A stretch of 64,000 nucleotides of DNA from Variovorax sp. S12S4 (GCF_023195515.1 NZ_JALPKR020000002.1:3759001-3823000); one strand, 5' to 3'; shown: positions 52,438-61,996, counted from the first letter of the stretch. Program-made: numbers and translations. Notes: generated from the sequence alone by a model not told the origin.

Positions 52438-52470
52438 CTACTGGCCCGTAAAATTCCTACTGGCGGGTAA
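52438..52470. promoter_or_regulatory. Tandem repeat, possible TetR operator
   Basis: CTACTGGCCCGTAA (52438-52451) and CTACTGGCGGGTAA (52457-52470) are near-identical and 19 bases apart, in the middle of the livG-tetR gap. TetR regulators often control divergent targets from such a site. No experimental motif is known to me. Confidence 0.5.
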
Positions 52471-52527
52471 TGTCACAGTTCGCCGCATCGCGCGGCATCA
52501 GGACTTTCCCCGCCCGCACAAACCCCC

Positions 52528-53211
52528 ATGCCCCGCCCAGCCCTCATCGCATCCTCCACGGCTTCTCCCTGGGAGCCCGCGGACAAGCGCGCGCAGCAGC
52601 GCGAGCTCAAACGCAACGCCGTGCTGCAGACGGCCGCACAGCTCTTCAACGAACGCGGCTTCCATGCCACCTCGCTCGACGACATTGCCGAGCGGCTCAA
52701 CGTCAGCAAGCCCACCGTCTACTACTACGTCGAGAGCAAGGACCAGATCCTGCTGGAGTGCGTGAAGATTGCGCTCGATCTCATGCAGGCCGGCATCGAC
52801 GAGGTGCGCGCCGCAGGCGGCAGCGCCATCGACCAGCTCAAGGCCTGCATGCGCATCTACTCGAGCGTGGTGACGCAGGACTTCGGCATGTGCGTGATCC
52901 GCATCGGCGAAGACCCGCTGCCAGATCCGCTGAAAAAGGAGCTGCGCGGCCTCAAGGCCGGTATCGACGGGCAGTTTCGCCGGCTCATCGCGGAAGGCGT
53001 GGCCGAGGGCTCGCTCGCGCCCTGCGATCCGAAGATGGCGGCCTTCATGCTGGCCGGCGCGCTCAGCTGGATCGGCCGTTGGTACCGCCCCGACGGCGAC
53101 CTCACGCCCGACCAGATTGCCGACCAGGGCATCGAACTGCTGTTGAATGGCGTACTGCATCGCCCGGCCGCCGGCGCGCGCCGAAAGCCCGCCGCGGTAA
53201 AGGTCCGGTGA
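52528..53211 (+). CDS. TetR family transcriptional regulator
   Basis: 227 residues. The helix-turn-helix is at about 28-75 (AVLQTAAQLFNERGFHATSL, DDIAERLNVSKPTVYYYVES). The C-terminal ligand domain is long and has two cysteines. It is divergent from livG and 43 bp before the thiolase, so it likely controls both. Confidence 0.92.
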   Translation: MPRPALIASSTASPWEPADKRAQQRELKRNAVLQTAAQLFNERGFHATSLDDIAERLNVSKPTVYYYVESKDQILLECVKIALDLMQAGIDEVRAAGGSAIDQLKACMRIYSSVVTQDFGMCVIRIGEDPLPDPLKKELRGLKAGIDGQFRRLIAEGVAEGSLAPCDPKMAAFMLAGALSWIGRWYRPDGDLTPDQIADQGIELLLNGVLHRPAAGARRKPAAVKVR

Positions 53212-53254
53212 GCGCCCGCCCAAACGATCTTTTCCAATCCAGGAGACCCATCCC

Positions 53255-54439
53255 ATGACCCAACGCGACATCTTCGTGGTCGGCACCGCCCGCACCGCCA
53301 TCGGCACCTTCGGCGGCTCGCTGAAGGATGTGCCCAACACCCAGCTGGCCACCACCGCCGTCAAGGCGGCCATCGAGCGCAGCGGCGTCGCGGCCGATGC
53401 CATCGGCCACGTGGTGATGGGCAACGTGATTCCCACCGACGTGAAGGACGCCTACCTGAGCCGCGTGGCGGCCATCGACGCGGGCTGCCCCATCGAGACG
53501 CCGGCCTTCAACGTCAACCGCCTCTGCGGCTCGGGCCTGCAGGCCATCGTGTCGGCGGCGCAGGCCATTGCGCTGGGCGACTGCGACATCGCCATCGGCG
53601 GCGGCTCGGAGTCGATGAGCCGCGGCCCGTACTTCGACACCTCGGCCCGTTACGGCGCGCGCATGGGCGACGCGGTGCTGGTCGACTACATGCTCGGCAT
53701 CCTGCATGACCCGTGGGAGAAGATCCACATGGGCATTACCGCCGAGAACGTGGCGGCGCGCTACGGCATCACGCGCGAGCAGATGGACGAGCTGGCCGTG
53801 GCCAGCCAGCAGCGTGCCGCCGCCGCCATTGCCGCGGGCCGCTTCAAGGAGCAGATCGTTCCGGTGGAGGTCAAGACGCGTAAGGGCGTCGTGCTGTTCG
53901 ACACCGACGAGCACGTGCGTGCCGACACCAGCATCGACACGCTCTCGAAGATGAAGCCCGCCTTCAAGAAGGACGGCCTCGTGACCGCCGGCAATGCCTC
54001 GGGCATCAACGACGGCGCCGCCGCCGTGGTGCTGGCCGAGGGCGGCCGCGTGAAGGCGCTGGGCCTTAAGCCGCTGGCGCGCCTGGTCGGCTACGCGCAC
54101 GCCGGCGTGGAGCCCGCCTACATGGGAATCGGTCCGGTGCCCGCCACGCGCAAGGTGCTGGAGCGCACGGGTCTGAAGGTGGCCGACTTCGAGGTGATCG
54201 AGTCGAACGAAGCCTTCGCGGCGCAGGCCTGCGCGGTCATCAAGGAGCTGGGCTTCGACCCGGCCAAGGTCAACCCCAACGGCTCGGGCATTTCGCTCGG
54301 GCATCCGGTGGGCGCGACCGGCGCGATCATCACCACCAAGGCGATTGCCGAGCTGCACCGCACGGGCGGCCGCTACGCGCTGGTGACGATGTGCATCGGC
54401 GGCGGCCAAGGCATCGCGGCCATATTCGAACGGGTTTGA
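53255..54439 (+). CDS. Acetyl-CoA acyltransferase (thiolase)
   Basis: 394 residues. The nucleophilic cysteine is C91 in NRLCGSGLQAIVS. The other catalytic parts are GSGISLGHPVGATGAIITT and the second cysteine in TMCIGGGQGIAAIF. The family either makes acetoacetyl-CoA or performs beta-oxidation thiolysis. Its placement after a TetR gene and opposite an acyl-CoA synthetase operon supports breakdown of an imported acid. Confidence 0.93.
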   Translation: MTQRDIFVVGTARTAIGTFGGSLKDVPNTQLATTAVKAAIERSGVAADAIGHVVMGNVIPTDVKDAYLSRVAAIDAGCPIETPAFNVNRLCGSGLQAIVSAAQAIALGDCDIAIGGGSESMSRGPYFDTSARYGARMGDAVLVDYMLGILHDPWEKIHMGITAENVAARYGITREQMDELAVASQQRAAAAIAAGRFKEQIVPVEVKTRKGVVLFDTDEHVRADTSIDTLSKMKPAFKKDGLVTAGNASGINDGAAAVVLAEGGRVKALGLKPLARLVGYAHAGVEPAYMGIGPVPATRKVLERTGLKVADFEVIESNEAFAAQACAVIKELGFDPAKVNPNGSGISLGHPVGATGAIITTKAIAELHRTGGRYALVTMCIGGGQGIAAIFERV

Positions 54440-54455
54440 AGGCACACTTGCGGGC

Positions 54456-54863
54456 ATGCTCCGCCCACCCATCCTGATCGACCCCGACGAGGTCGAGATC
54501 AGCGCCATCCGGGCGCAGGGCGCGGGTGGGCAGAACGTCAACAAGGTGTCGAGCGCGGTGCACCTGCGCTACGACATCCACGCGAGTTCGCTGCCCGCCG
54601 ACGCGAAGGAGAGGCTGCTCGCGCTGCGCGACAGCCGCATCACGCAGGAGGGCGTTTTCGTGCTGAAGGCGCAGCAGCACCGCACACAGGAGATGAACCG
54701 CGCCGACGCTCTGGCGCGCCTGCAGGCCGTGGTCGATAGCGTGGCCACGCCGCCGCGCGTGCGGCGCCCCACCAAGCCCACCTACGGCTCGAAGCAGCGC
54801 CGGCTCGAAGGCAAGAGCCAGCGCTCGCAGATCAAGAACCTGCGCGGGCCGGTGCGGGACTGA
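54456..54863 (+). CDS. arfB: Alternative ribosome-rescue factor ArfB (YaeJ)
   Basis: 135 residues with the GGQ motif at residues 24-26 (RAQGAGGQNVNKVSSAVHL). The basic tail (KPTYGSKQRRLEGKSQRSQI) inserts into the mRNA channel of stalled ribosomes. It hydrolyses peptidyl-tRNA on non-stop ribosomes. Its last 32 bp overlap the convergent membrane gene. Confidence 0.93.
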   Translation: MLRPPILIDPDEVEISAIRAQGAGGQNVNKVSSAVHLRYDIHASSLPADAKERLLALRDSRITQEGVFVLKAQQHRTQEMNRADALARLQAVVDSVATPPRVRRPTKPTYGSKQRRLEGKSQRSQIKNLRGPVRD

Positions 54864-55362
54864 CCGGCTTGCTGCCGCGCAGCCGCTTGACCTGCAGCGT
54901 CACGCCAATCAGGTACAGCGCGCCGAGCACCGCGGTGATCGCCTTGAGCTCAGGCGCATCGGCGTTCGGCAACAGCGGGGCGTCCAGCGGCAGGCGCGTC
55001 AGGGTTTCGGTAAAAGCCGGAATCCAGTGGAACATGAAGCTTGCCGAAAACGCCGCGGCTTCGATGTAGCGAGACGCCTGGCCGAAGAAGGCGCCGCGCC
55101 CAGCGGCCGCCCCTACGGCGAGCGCCGCGAGCGTGAGAATGCCCAGTGCGTGCGGCTTGCCGAAGCCGCCGTGCTGGAAGATGCCGAAGCCCGTCAGGCA
55201 AGTCAGCACGGTGGTCCACACGAAGATCCGGCCCCAGCCGGTGCGCAGGGTGATTTCCTTGTAGCGGAACAGGGCGATCAGCCCCGCGATCACGGCGATC
55301 AGGCTGATCGCGGTATGAACAATGCCAAGGGACGTGAGTCCCAGCCATCCTGTCGCTGCCAT
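54832..55362 (-). CDS. Unknown four-span membrane protein
   Basis: 176 residues from the ATG at 55362 with AGGAGA upstream. Four hydrophobic segments: near 5-28, 43-60, 68-90 and 145-160. The basic C-terminal tail overlaps arfB. Family not recognised; it resembles small heme or quinone-type membrane proteins only in general topology. Confidence 0.7.
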   Translation of the reverse strand: MAATGWLGLTSLGIVHTAISLIAVIAGLIALFRYKEITLRTGWGRIFVWTTVLTCLTGFGIFQHGGFGKPHALGILTLAALAVGAAAGRGAFFGQASRYIEAAAFSASFMFHWIPAFTETLTRLPLDAPLLPNADAPELKAITAVLGALYLIGVTLQVKRLRGSKPVSPAPARAGS

Positions 55363-55476
55363 GCCGGATCTCCTCGGAGTCGTGGTGGGGCGATTCTGTC
55401 CGGGCATGGGCAATTTGTCTCCATCATTAAGGCCCCGCTAAGCTGGCGGACACGAGCCGCAAGCACAATAGGCGCC

Positions 55477-56046
55477 ATGAGAGCCCTCTTTTGCCGCGCC
55501 TTGCCGGCTTTGCTGCTTGCCCTGGGCGCACTGGCCCTGACGGGGTGCGGGCCGGCCTCCGACGGCAGCCCGGCTGCAATCGGCGCGGTGCAGGAGCTCA
55601 AGTGGGAAGAGCTCGTTCCCAAGGACTGGGACCCGACCAGGCGCTACCGCAACATCAGCCTGGAATCGCTGCGCGACAACGATCCGCGCGCGGTGCAGAT
55701 GCTCGACGAGATGCGCGCCGTCTGGGACAACGCGCCGGTCAACGTGGCGCTCGACGGCACCGCCGCGCGGCTCTCGGGCTTTGTGGTGCCGCTGGACAAC
55801 ACGCAGGGCGGTATTCGCGAGTTCTTGCTGGTGCCGTATTTCGGTGCCTGCATCCACACCCCGCCGCCGCCCGCCAACCAGATCGTGCACGTGATCGCGT
55901 CCGATACGGTGAAGGGCCTGCATGCGATGGACACAGTGCGCGTCAGCGGGCTGCTGAAGGCGGCGCGTTATTCCTCGGCGGACATGGGCGTGAGCGGCTA
56001 CGAGATCAAGTCGGCCTCGGTCGAGCCCTTTGTCGCGGCGCGCTGA
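55477..56046 (+). CDS. DUF3299 family lipoprotein
   Basis: 189 residues. The signal peptide has a lipobox LTGC at about 21-24. The core LSGFVVPLDNTQGGIREFLLV, then PYFGACIHTPPPPANQIVHV and GLLKAARYSSADMGVSGYEI, fits the DUF3299 family. These are associated with cell-envelope and metal loci. It lies 114 bp after the divergent membrane gene; no function is known. Confidence 0.85.
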   Translation: MRALFCRALPALLLALGALALTGCGPASDGSPAAIGAVQELKWEELVPKDWDPTRRYRNISLESLRDNDPRAVQMLDEMRAVWDNAPVNVALDGTAARLSGFVVPLDNTQGGIREFLLVPYFGACIHTPPPPANQIVHVIASDTVKGLHAMDTVRVSGLLKAARYSSADMGVSGYEIKSASVEPFVAAR

Positions 56047-56052
56047 GCCTCG

Positions 56053-56937
56053 TCAGCCCATGCGCTGCGAAAGAAAATCCAGGAACGAAGTGATCCGCGC
56101 CGACAGCTGCGTGTTGCGGTAGTACACCGCATTGACCGGTTGGCGCACGTCGACCGTTTCCTTGGTCAGCACCTGCACCAGTGCGCCGCTCGCGCGGTCG
56201 GCGCCGGTCATGAAGTCCGACAGGCAGACGATGCCCGTGCCCGCCAGGGCCAACTGCCGCAGCGTTTCACCGCTCGATGCGGCGAGCGTGGGCGTGATGG
56301 TCCACTCGTCGCCATGCACGCTGCGCAGCGGCCAGCGGTTGAGCGATTCGGGCTGCGTAAAACCCAGCAGTGCGTGGCCGCCCAGGTCTGCCACCTTGCG
56401 CGGCTTTCCGTGCGCCTCCAGGTAGGCCGGGCTTGCGAGCACGCGCAGCCTGTGCGTGCCGAGCGGGCGGGCGTGCAGCGTGGAGTCGCGTAGCGGCCCG
56501 ATGCGGATCGCAATGTCGGTGCGGCGCTCCAGCAGGTCGATGGGCAGGTCGTCGGTGTCGAGCTCCAGGCTGATCTGCGGAAACAGCCGCCGGAACTCCG
56601 GCACCAGCGGCACGATGGCGTGCAGCATGAAAGGCGAGGCCGCGTTCACCCGCAAGCGTCCGGCGGGTTGCTGGCGGCGCGCGGCAAGCTGCTCTTCGGC
56701 TTCGTCGATGGCGTCGAGGATGGCGCGCGTGCGCAGCAGGAAGGCGGCGCCTTCTTCCGTGAGTTCGAGCCGCCGCGTGGTTCGCCGCAGCAGCGTGGTT
56801 TCCAGCTTCTGCTCGAGCCGGCTCAGCGCGCGGCTGATGCCCGACACCGTCTGCGAGAGCTGTTCTGCGGCCGCGGTGATGGAGCCGGTGTCCACCACGG
56901 CGCGAAACGCGACCAGTTCTTCGATGGTGGTCTTCAT
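56053..56937 (-). CDS. LysR-type transcriptional regulator
   Basis: 294 residues. The HTH is at about 18-40 (GSITAAAEQLSQTVSGISRA) and the co-inducer domain begins near 90 (GRLRVNAASPFMLHAIVPLV). It follows sulP by 18 bp on the same strand. The target is unknown; it may act on sulP itself. Confidence 0.9.
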   Translation of the reverse strand: MKTTIEELVAFRAVVDTGSITAAAEQLSQTVSGISRALSRLEQKLETTLLRRTTRRLELTEEGAAFLLRTRAILDAIDEAEEQLAARRQQPAGRLRVNAASPFMLHAIVPLVPEFRRLFPQISLELDTDDLPIDLLERRTDIAIRIGPLRDSTLHARPLGTHRLRVLASPAYLEAHGKPRKVADLGGHALLGFTQPESLNRWPLRSVHGDEWTITPTLAASSGETLRQLALAGTGIVCLSDFMTGADRASGALVQVLTKETVDVRQPVNAVYYRNTQLSARITSFLDFLSQRMG

Positions 56938-56955
56938 TGCAAGAAGTGCCGCCTG

Positions 56956-58689
56956 TCAGGCGACGGCTTCGCCCTGTACCGGCGCGGGAGGCACAGCTTC
57001 GGCGGCCTGCGTCAGCGCCGCCAGTGCCTCTGAATCGGTGCGGTAGCTGAAGAGCATCGGCCCGGGCGCGAGCAGTCCGGCACGCTCCAGCACCTGCATC
57101 GCGGGCAGCTTCAGCCCGCTCAGATGCAGCCGGACGCCCTTGGCTTCCATCATTCGCCGGATGGAGCCGAACACTTCGGCCCCCGTAATGTCTATGCGAT
57201 TGATGGGCTGGGCGAAGAGGCACACGTCCGTCAGGTCAGGCCGCTCGGCCAGCGCGACCGTGAGCGCGCGCTCGAGCGTGGAGGCCGATGCGAAGTCGAG
57301 CTCGGCATCCATGCGCAGCGCGTACAGATGCGGCGCCAGGGGCGGCAGTTTCCAGAGATTGCGGTCGCGCAGGCTGCCGTCGGGGTGCAGGCCCACCTCG
57401 ATGATGCGCGGATGCAGGTGGCGGTACATGTAGTGAGCCAGGCTCGCGAGCAGCCCGCCCAGCACGCCCCAATAGATGCTGGGCGCCGTGGCAATCGTCA
57501 GCACGAAGGTACCGAACGCAATGCCCGCCTCGATGCGCGACACGCGCCAGAGCGCGGCAAAGCTCGCCGGCTTGACCAGCCCGAGAATGGCCGTGACCAC
57601 CACCGCCGCCAACACCGCCTGCGGCACGTGATAGAGCAGCGGCATCAGCCACAGCAAGGCGCCGGCCACCACCGCCACGCTGAACAGCGTCGCCCACCCG
57701 GTCTGCGCGCCCGCATACAGCGTGATGGCCGAGCGCGAGAACGACGAGCTGGTGGGAAAGGCGCCGGAGAAGCCCGAGGCCAGCTTGGCCAAGCCTTGGC
57801 CGATGAGATCCTGGTTCTCGTTCCAGAGCGTGCCGGCGCGCGCGTTGTCGACCTTGGCGCTCGATGCGGTCTCGAGAAAGCTCACCAGCGTGATCATCAG
57901 CGCCGGCAGCACGAGTGCGCCGAGCGTTGCTGGCGGCAGAACTCCCGGCCAATAGAACGAAGGCAGGCCCGAGGGCAGGCTGCCCACCACCGCGCCGCCA
58001 CGCAATGCGTAGTTGAGCGCCCAGCTGATGGCCGCGGCTCCAGCCACCAGCGCCATGGTGGTGGGGAAGCGCGGCGCCAGGCGCTTGCCGAGCCACAGCA
58101 CTGCAATGCTGCCGAGCCCGAAGGCAACGGCCACCAGGTCGGGCGGCGGGCCGCCCTGCAGCACCTGCGGAATGGTGCGCCCGGTGAAGCCCAGCAGCGC
58201 CGGCAATTGCGAAATGGCGATGAGCACCGCGGCACCTTGCGTAAAGCCGATCAGCACTGGCGAATTCACCAGCCGCAGCAGCCAGCCGAAACGCCCGGCG
58301 CCCAGCACGACCTGGATGGCACCCGAAATCAATGTGAGCCACACCGCCATCGCCACCCATTCGGAACTGCCGGGCACCGCCAGCGGCGCAAGCGATGCGC
58401 CCACCAGCAGGCTCGTGAGCGCCGTGGGCCCGACCGACAGCCGCTGCGATGAACTGAAGATCACCGCGACAAGCGCCGGGAAGAGCGCCGCGTAAACACC
58501 GGTGACCAGCGGCATGCCCGCCAGGGCGGCGTAAGCCACGCCTTGGGGAATGACCATCAGCGCCACGGTAATGCCCGCCATGGCCTCGTTGCGCAGCAGC
58601 GCAGCCGAGGGGCGCGGCCAGGCGAGGCAGGGAACCCAGCGCGAGAGGCGTTGGCGCAGGGAAGAAGAGGGGGAGGCTGCCGGATTCAT
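56956..58689 (-). CDS. SulP family anion transporter with STAS domain
   Basis: 577 residues. The membrane part has about 12 to 14 spans with the SulP pattern IPQGVAYAALAGMPLVTGVY and GAFPTSSSFSRSAITLYAGA. The C-terminal STAS domain is at about 455-560 (ALRMDAELDFASASTLERAL, INRIDITGAEVFGSIRR). It moves sulfate, bicarbonate or organic acids. The gene follows the ketosynthase by 67 bp. Confidence 0.92.
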   Translation of the reverse strand: MNPAASPSSSLRQRLSRWVPCLAWPRPSAALLRNEAMAGITVALMVIPQGVAYAALAGMPLVTGVYAALFPALVAVIFSSSQRLSVGPTALTSLLVGASLAPLAVPGSSEWVAMAVWLTLISGAIQVVLGAGRFGWLLRLVNSPVLIGFTQGAAVLIAISQLPALLGFTGRTIPQVLQGGPPPDLVAVAFGLGSIAVLWLGKRLAPRFPTTMALVAGAAAISWALNYALRGGAVVGSLPSGLPSFYWPGVLPPATLGALVLPALMITLVSFLETASSAKVDNARAGTLWNENQDLIGQGLAKLASGFSGAFPTSSSFSRSAITLYAGAQTGWATLFSVAVVAGALLWLMPLLYHVPQAVLAAVVVTAILGLVKPASFAALWRVSRIEAGIAFGTFVLTIATAPSIYWGVLGGLLASLAHYMYRHLHPRIIEVGLHPDGSLRDRNLWKLPPLAPHLYALRMDAELDFASASTLERALTVALAERPDLTDVCLFAQPINRIDITGAEVFGSIRRMMEAKGVRLHLSGLKLPAMQVLERAGLLAPGPMLFSYRTDSEALAALTQAAEAVPPAPVQGEAVA

Positions 58690-58756
58690 GAATAAGGATG
58701 GGCACTCTGTTCCGGCGTCAGCTTACCCCCGGCGCCGTGCGCTGCAGCCGGTCGCG

Positions 58757-59965
58757 CTAGGCCCTGCGAAAGAGCAGCACCGAGTTGGTCCCGCCGAAAG
58801 CGAACGAGTTGCTGATGGCGGCCTGGAGTTCAGGCGCGGCGGTTTCGCCGGGCTTGACCAGGTTCAGGCTGCAAGCGGGATCGATCGCGCTGCAGTGCGC
58901 GTTGGGCGGCAACTGGCGACGATGCAGCGCAAGCACGGTGATGACGGCCTCGACCGCACCGGCGGCGCCGAGCATGTGCCCGTGCAGCGCCTTGGTGGAG
59001 CTGACGCGCAGATGTTCGAGGTCGTCGCCCCAGACCTCCGCGAGCGCATTGCGCTCGACCACGTCGCCGATGCGCGTGGCCGTGCCGTGGGCGTTGCAGT
59101 AGCCCACGTCGCGCGGCTGCAGGCCGGCTTGGCGCAGGGCGGCGCGCAATGCACGGGCCTGCCCGGGGGCGTCGGGCTTGGTGAGGTGCGTCGCGTCGCT
59201 GCTGAGGCCCCAGCCCGCGAGCGTGGCGTAGCTGCGGGCGCCGCGGCGGCGGGCGCGCTCGGCCGATTCGAGCACGACGAACGCCGCGCCCTCGCCGAGC
59301 GCAAACCCGTTGCGGTCGGCCGCGAAGGGGCGTACGGCGCCGGCTGCTTCGCCGGGCTGGAAGGTGGCCAGCGTCTGCATGGCCTGCCATGCCAGCACGA
59401 CGCCCGGCACGATGAGCGCCTCGCTGCCGCCGGCAATCGCCAGGTCGACTTCGCCGCGTTGAATGGCCTTGGCGGCTTCGGCAATGGCCACCGACGACGA
59501 GGCGCAGGCGACCGAATAGGTGAGCACCGGCCCCTGCACGCCGTTGCGCATGGCCACGTGCGCCGCGGGAGCGTTGGGCATGAAGGCCGGAATGGTGAGC
59601 GGCGGCACGCGCATGCCACCGCGGTAGGCCGCCTCGAGCGCCGCGGCGCCGCCCATGCCGCAGCCGGCGTAGACGCCGATGCGCTCCGGGTCGGCGTCTG
59701 CACGGTCGAAGCCCGCATCCTGCAGCGCGAGGTCGGCGGCCGCTACCGCGAGCTGGCTGACGCGGTCGACGCCGGCGAGCTGCAGCTTGGTGAACCAGCG
59801 TGTTTCGTCGAAAGCCACGGTGGCCGCGGCGGCCGGCTTGGGCAGGTCGGGAAAGATCGGGCGAATGGCCGACTGGCCATCCTGCAGCGCCTGGAACAGC
59901 GCATCGGGCTCGCCGCCGTGCGGCGCCATGACGCCCAGGCCGGTAACGCAGACCTCGTGGTTCAC
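58757..59965 (-). CDS. Beta-ketoacyl-ACP synthase (KAS II type)
   Basis: 402 residues from a GTG overlapping the ACP stop (GTGA). Active residues: C154 (TYSVACASSSVA), H293 (NAHGTATRIGD) and H330 (TKALHGHMLGAAG). It is a type II condensing enzyme outside the fab cluster, paired with its own ACP. It likely builds a specialised acyl chain rather than bulk fatty acid. Confidence 0.92.
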   Translation of the reverse strand: MNHEVCVTGLGVMAPHGGEPDALFQALQDGQSAIRPIFPDLPKPAAAATVAFDETRWFTKLQLAGVDRVSQLAVAAADLALQDAGFDRADADPERIGVYAGCGMGGAAALEAAYRGGMRVPPLTIPAFMPNAPAAHVAMRNGVQGPVLTYSVACASSSVAIAEAAKAIQRGEVDLAIAGGSEALIVPGVVLAWQAMQTLATFQPGEAAGAVRPFAADRNGFALGEGAAFVVLESAERARRRGARSYATLAGWGLSSDATHLTKPDAPGQARALRAALRQAGLQPRDVGYCNAHGTATRIGDVVERNALAEVWGDDLEHLRVSSTKALHGHMLGAAGAVEAVITVLALHRRQLPPNAHCSAIDPACSLNLVKPGETAAPELQAAISNSFAFGGTNSVLLFRRA

Positions 59966-60204
59966 GCTGCCTTCGCGGCCCTGACCTTGTCGACGAGCAG
60001 CGCCAGTTCGCCCAGCGTGTCGATGTTCGCGTCGTCGTCGGGCATGGTGATGCCGAAGTGGTCTTCGATGGCAAACAGGAACTCGGCCAGTGCGAGCGAG
60101 TCGAGTCCGCCGGTTTCGCGCATCGATGCGTTGGGATCGAGCTTCGACGGTTCGATACCGTACTTCTCGTGGATCAGGTCCTGCAATTCCTTCAGCGAAC
60201 TCAT
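59962..60204 (-). CDS. Acyl carrier protein
   Basis: 80 residues from the ATG at 60204. The phosphopantetheine serine is S36 in GGLDSLALAEFLFAIEDHFG. The stop overlaps the ketosynthase start. This ACP differs from the housekeeping AcpP (it has TGGLDSLA rather than DLGADSLD), so it should be specific to the neighbouring ketosynthase. Confidence 0.9.
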   Translation of the reverse strand: MSSLKELQDLIHEKYGIEPSKLDPNASMRETGGLDSLALAEFLFAIEDHFGITMPDDDANIDTLGELALLVDKVRAAKAA

Positions 60205-60298
60205 CGTGCGATGCCTGTTGTCGTGTGCCGGCCGCTGATCGATCGCCACCCCTCAGGGTGCTCCATGGGATCGACCCCTTCCTCGCTCGGCGTGTGGG

Positions 60299-61015
60299 TC
60301 AGTGATGGCCAATGATATCCGCTCCCACCAAAGTAGTCGGCCGGTTCCGGTAGGCCGGCCGCCATCGCAGGGAGGGGAGCGCAAAGGCCGTTCCCAGCAG
60401 CGCGCCGGCCACTGCGTCGAGCACCACGTGCTGCTTCACGGCCAGTGTCGAGTAGGCAATGGCGGCAAACCAGATCCAGTTGACCACACGCAGAAAGACT
60501 GGCGTGCGCGCCTCGCGCAGCACGTGGTCCAGGCGTATGGCCGTGAAGATGGCCACGGCCACGTGCATCGAGGGGCAGGCGTTGCCCGCGGCATCCACAC
60601 CCTGCAGCATCGCAAAGCCCGGGTAGCCCGACACGTCGATGGTGAGCGGCGGTATTTGCGTGGGCCAGAAGTAGAAGAGGCCCAGGCCCGTGAGGCACAG
60701 CGCGCCGATCCACAGTCCGTAGACCACCAGCTCCCGAAAGCCCAGTTGCAGTCCGGGCGCAATGCCGACATAGAACCAGAGCGAGAGGTAGGCGCCCAGC
60801 GTGTAGGGCTGGAACGGTATCAGGTGGTCCAGCGCCGTGAGCGGCATCACCGTGACCGGGTACGCCGGGTTGCGCAGCAGATGGAAATAGCCGATGAAGA
60901 AGAGCCAGGTAAAGGCCGTGGTGCCGATCGCCTTGAGCCAGAAGAGGGAGCGGATGCGCTCGCCGACGTCTGCGGTCCAGGTCAGGGGTCGGTGCGATCG
61001 GGAAATGGGCGCCAT
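60299..61015 (-). CDS. PAP2-family membrane phosphatase-like protein
   Basis: 238 residues with six hydrophobic segments. The PAP2 motifs are GNACPSMHVAVAIFTAIRLD and STLAVKQHVVLDAVAGALLG; the usual serine-arginine of motif 3 is ST here. The PSMH form resembles the inositol-phosphorylceramide synthase branch. It may transfer a head group or remove phosphate from a lipid. It lies 94 bp before the ACP gene on the same strand. Confidence 0.85.
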   Translation of the reverse strand: MAPISRSHRPLTWTADVGERIRSLFWLKAIGTTAFTWLFFIGYFHLLRNPAYPVTVMPLTALDHLIPFQPYTLGAYLSLWFYVGIAPGLQLGFRELVVYGLWIGALCLTGLGLFYFWPTQIPPLTIDVSGYPGFAMLQGVDAAGNACPSMHVAVAIFTAIRLDHVLREARTPVFLRVVNWIWFAAIAYSTLAVKQHVVLDAVAGALLGTAFALPSLRWRPAYRNRPTTLVGADIIGHH

Positions 61016-61099
61016 GGGGCAGGTCGGTCGGGGTCCGTGGTTTCTTGAGCCCGCCGATCTTGCCAGAGCGCCATGACGGCTTTGCGTGATTCCAAGCGC

Positions 61100-61996
61100 T
61101 CAGGCGAGCGCGGCCGATCGCTTCCGGTGCTGGAACGAGGTTGGCGAGCGCCCCGTCGCTGCCTTGAACATGGCGCAGAACGCGCTGTCGGTCGCATAGC
61201 CGCTGGCCGCGGCCACCTGGCTCACGGCCATGCCGCGCGCCAGCAGCGGCAGCGCATGCGCCATCACGGCCTGCTGCCGCCATTGCTGCCAGCTCATGCC
61301 GAGCTGGTCGCGAAAGAGCCGCGCTACGGTGCGCTCGCTCGCGCCGATGGCGGCGGCGCGCTCGGCCAGCGTGGCCCGGTCGGCGGGGTTGCGCAGCAGC
61401 GCTTCGCAGAGCTGGCGCAGCCGCTTGTCGGTGGGCAGCGGCACGTCGATGCGTATCTGGGTGGCACGTTCCAGTTCGTCGACCAGCAGCGGGGCGATCA
61501 TGCGTTCGCGCTGCGGTGCATGCGGATCGGCGGGCGGCAGGCCATCGGGCGTGGTGTCGAGCGCGAGCATCAGCGCGCGCAGCAAGGGACTGATTTCGAG
61601 CACCTCGCACTTTTCCCACGGCGGGCCGAGCCAAGCATGCAGATAAACGGTGCGCAGCTCGGCATCTTCGATCAGCATGATGCTGTGCGGCATGTTGGCC
61701 GGCACCCAGACTGCGCGAGAGGGCGGCACGATGTAGCTGCCGTCCTGCGTGCTGAGCCGGATCACGCCGCGGGTCGAGAAGGTGAGCTGCGGCCAGGGGT
61801 GCTGATGCAGTTCGACGAAGGTGTCTGCGCTCAGGAAATGTTCCTTGGCGCGCAGCGGACGCACCGCGTCGGGTGCGTAGAGGTGCGGCGTGAGCGAGGC
61901 GACGCTGGTGACCGGTGCCACGTTCGGGCCGCGTGGCTTGGCGGCGCGCGGGCTTGTGGAATCGGTTGAAAAAGAGGTGGAAACGGCGCTTGGCAT
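61100..61996 (-). CDS. AraC family transcriptional regulator
   Basis: 298 residues from the ATG at 61996. The N-terminal cupin-like domain has FVELHQHPWPQLTFSTRGVI. The C-terminal pair of HTHs includes AAAIGASERTVARLFRDQLG and AVSQVAAASGYATDSAFCAM. It is divergent from the MFS gene across an 88-bp gap and likely controls it. Confidence 0.9.
   Translation of the reverse strand: MPSAVSTSFSTDSTSPRAAKPRGPNVAPVTSVASLTPHLYAPDAVRPLRAKEHFLSADTFVELHQHPWPQLTFSTRGVIRLSTQDGSYIVPPSRAVWVPANMPHSIMLIEDAELRTVYLHAWLGPPWEKCEVLEISPLLRALMLALDTTPDGLPPADPHAPQRERMIAPLLVDELERATQIRIDVPLPTDKRLRQLCEALLRNPADRATLAERAAAIGASERTVARLFRDQLGMSWQQWRQQAVMAHALPLLARGMAVSQVAAASGYATDSAFCAMFKAATGRSPTSFQHRKRSAALA

Noticed and set aside
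52498..53436. 312-codon minus-strand frame over the TetR and thiolase genes
   Set aside because: Crosses a gene boundary and shows no domain; shadow.
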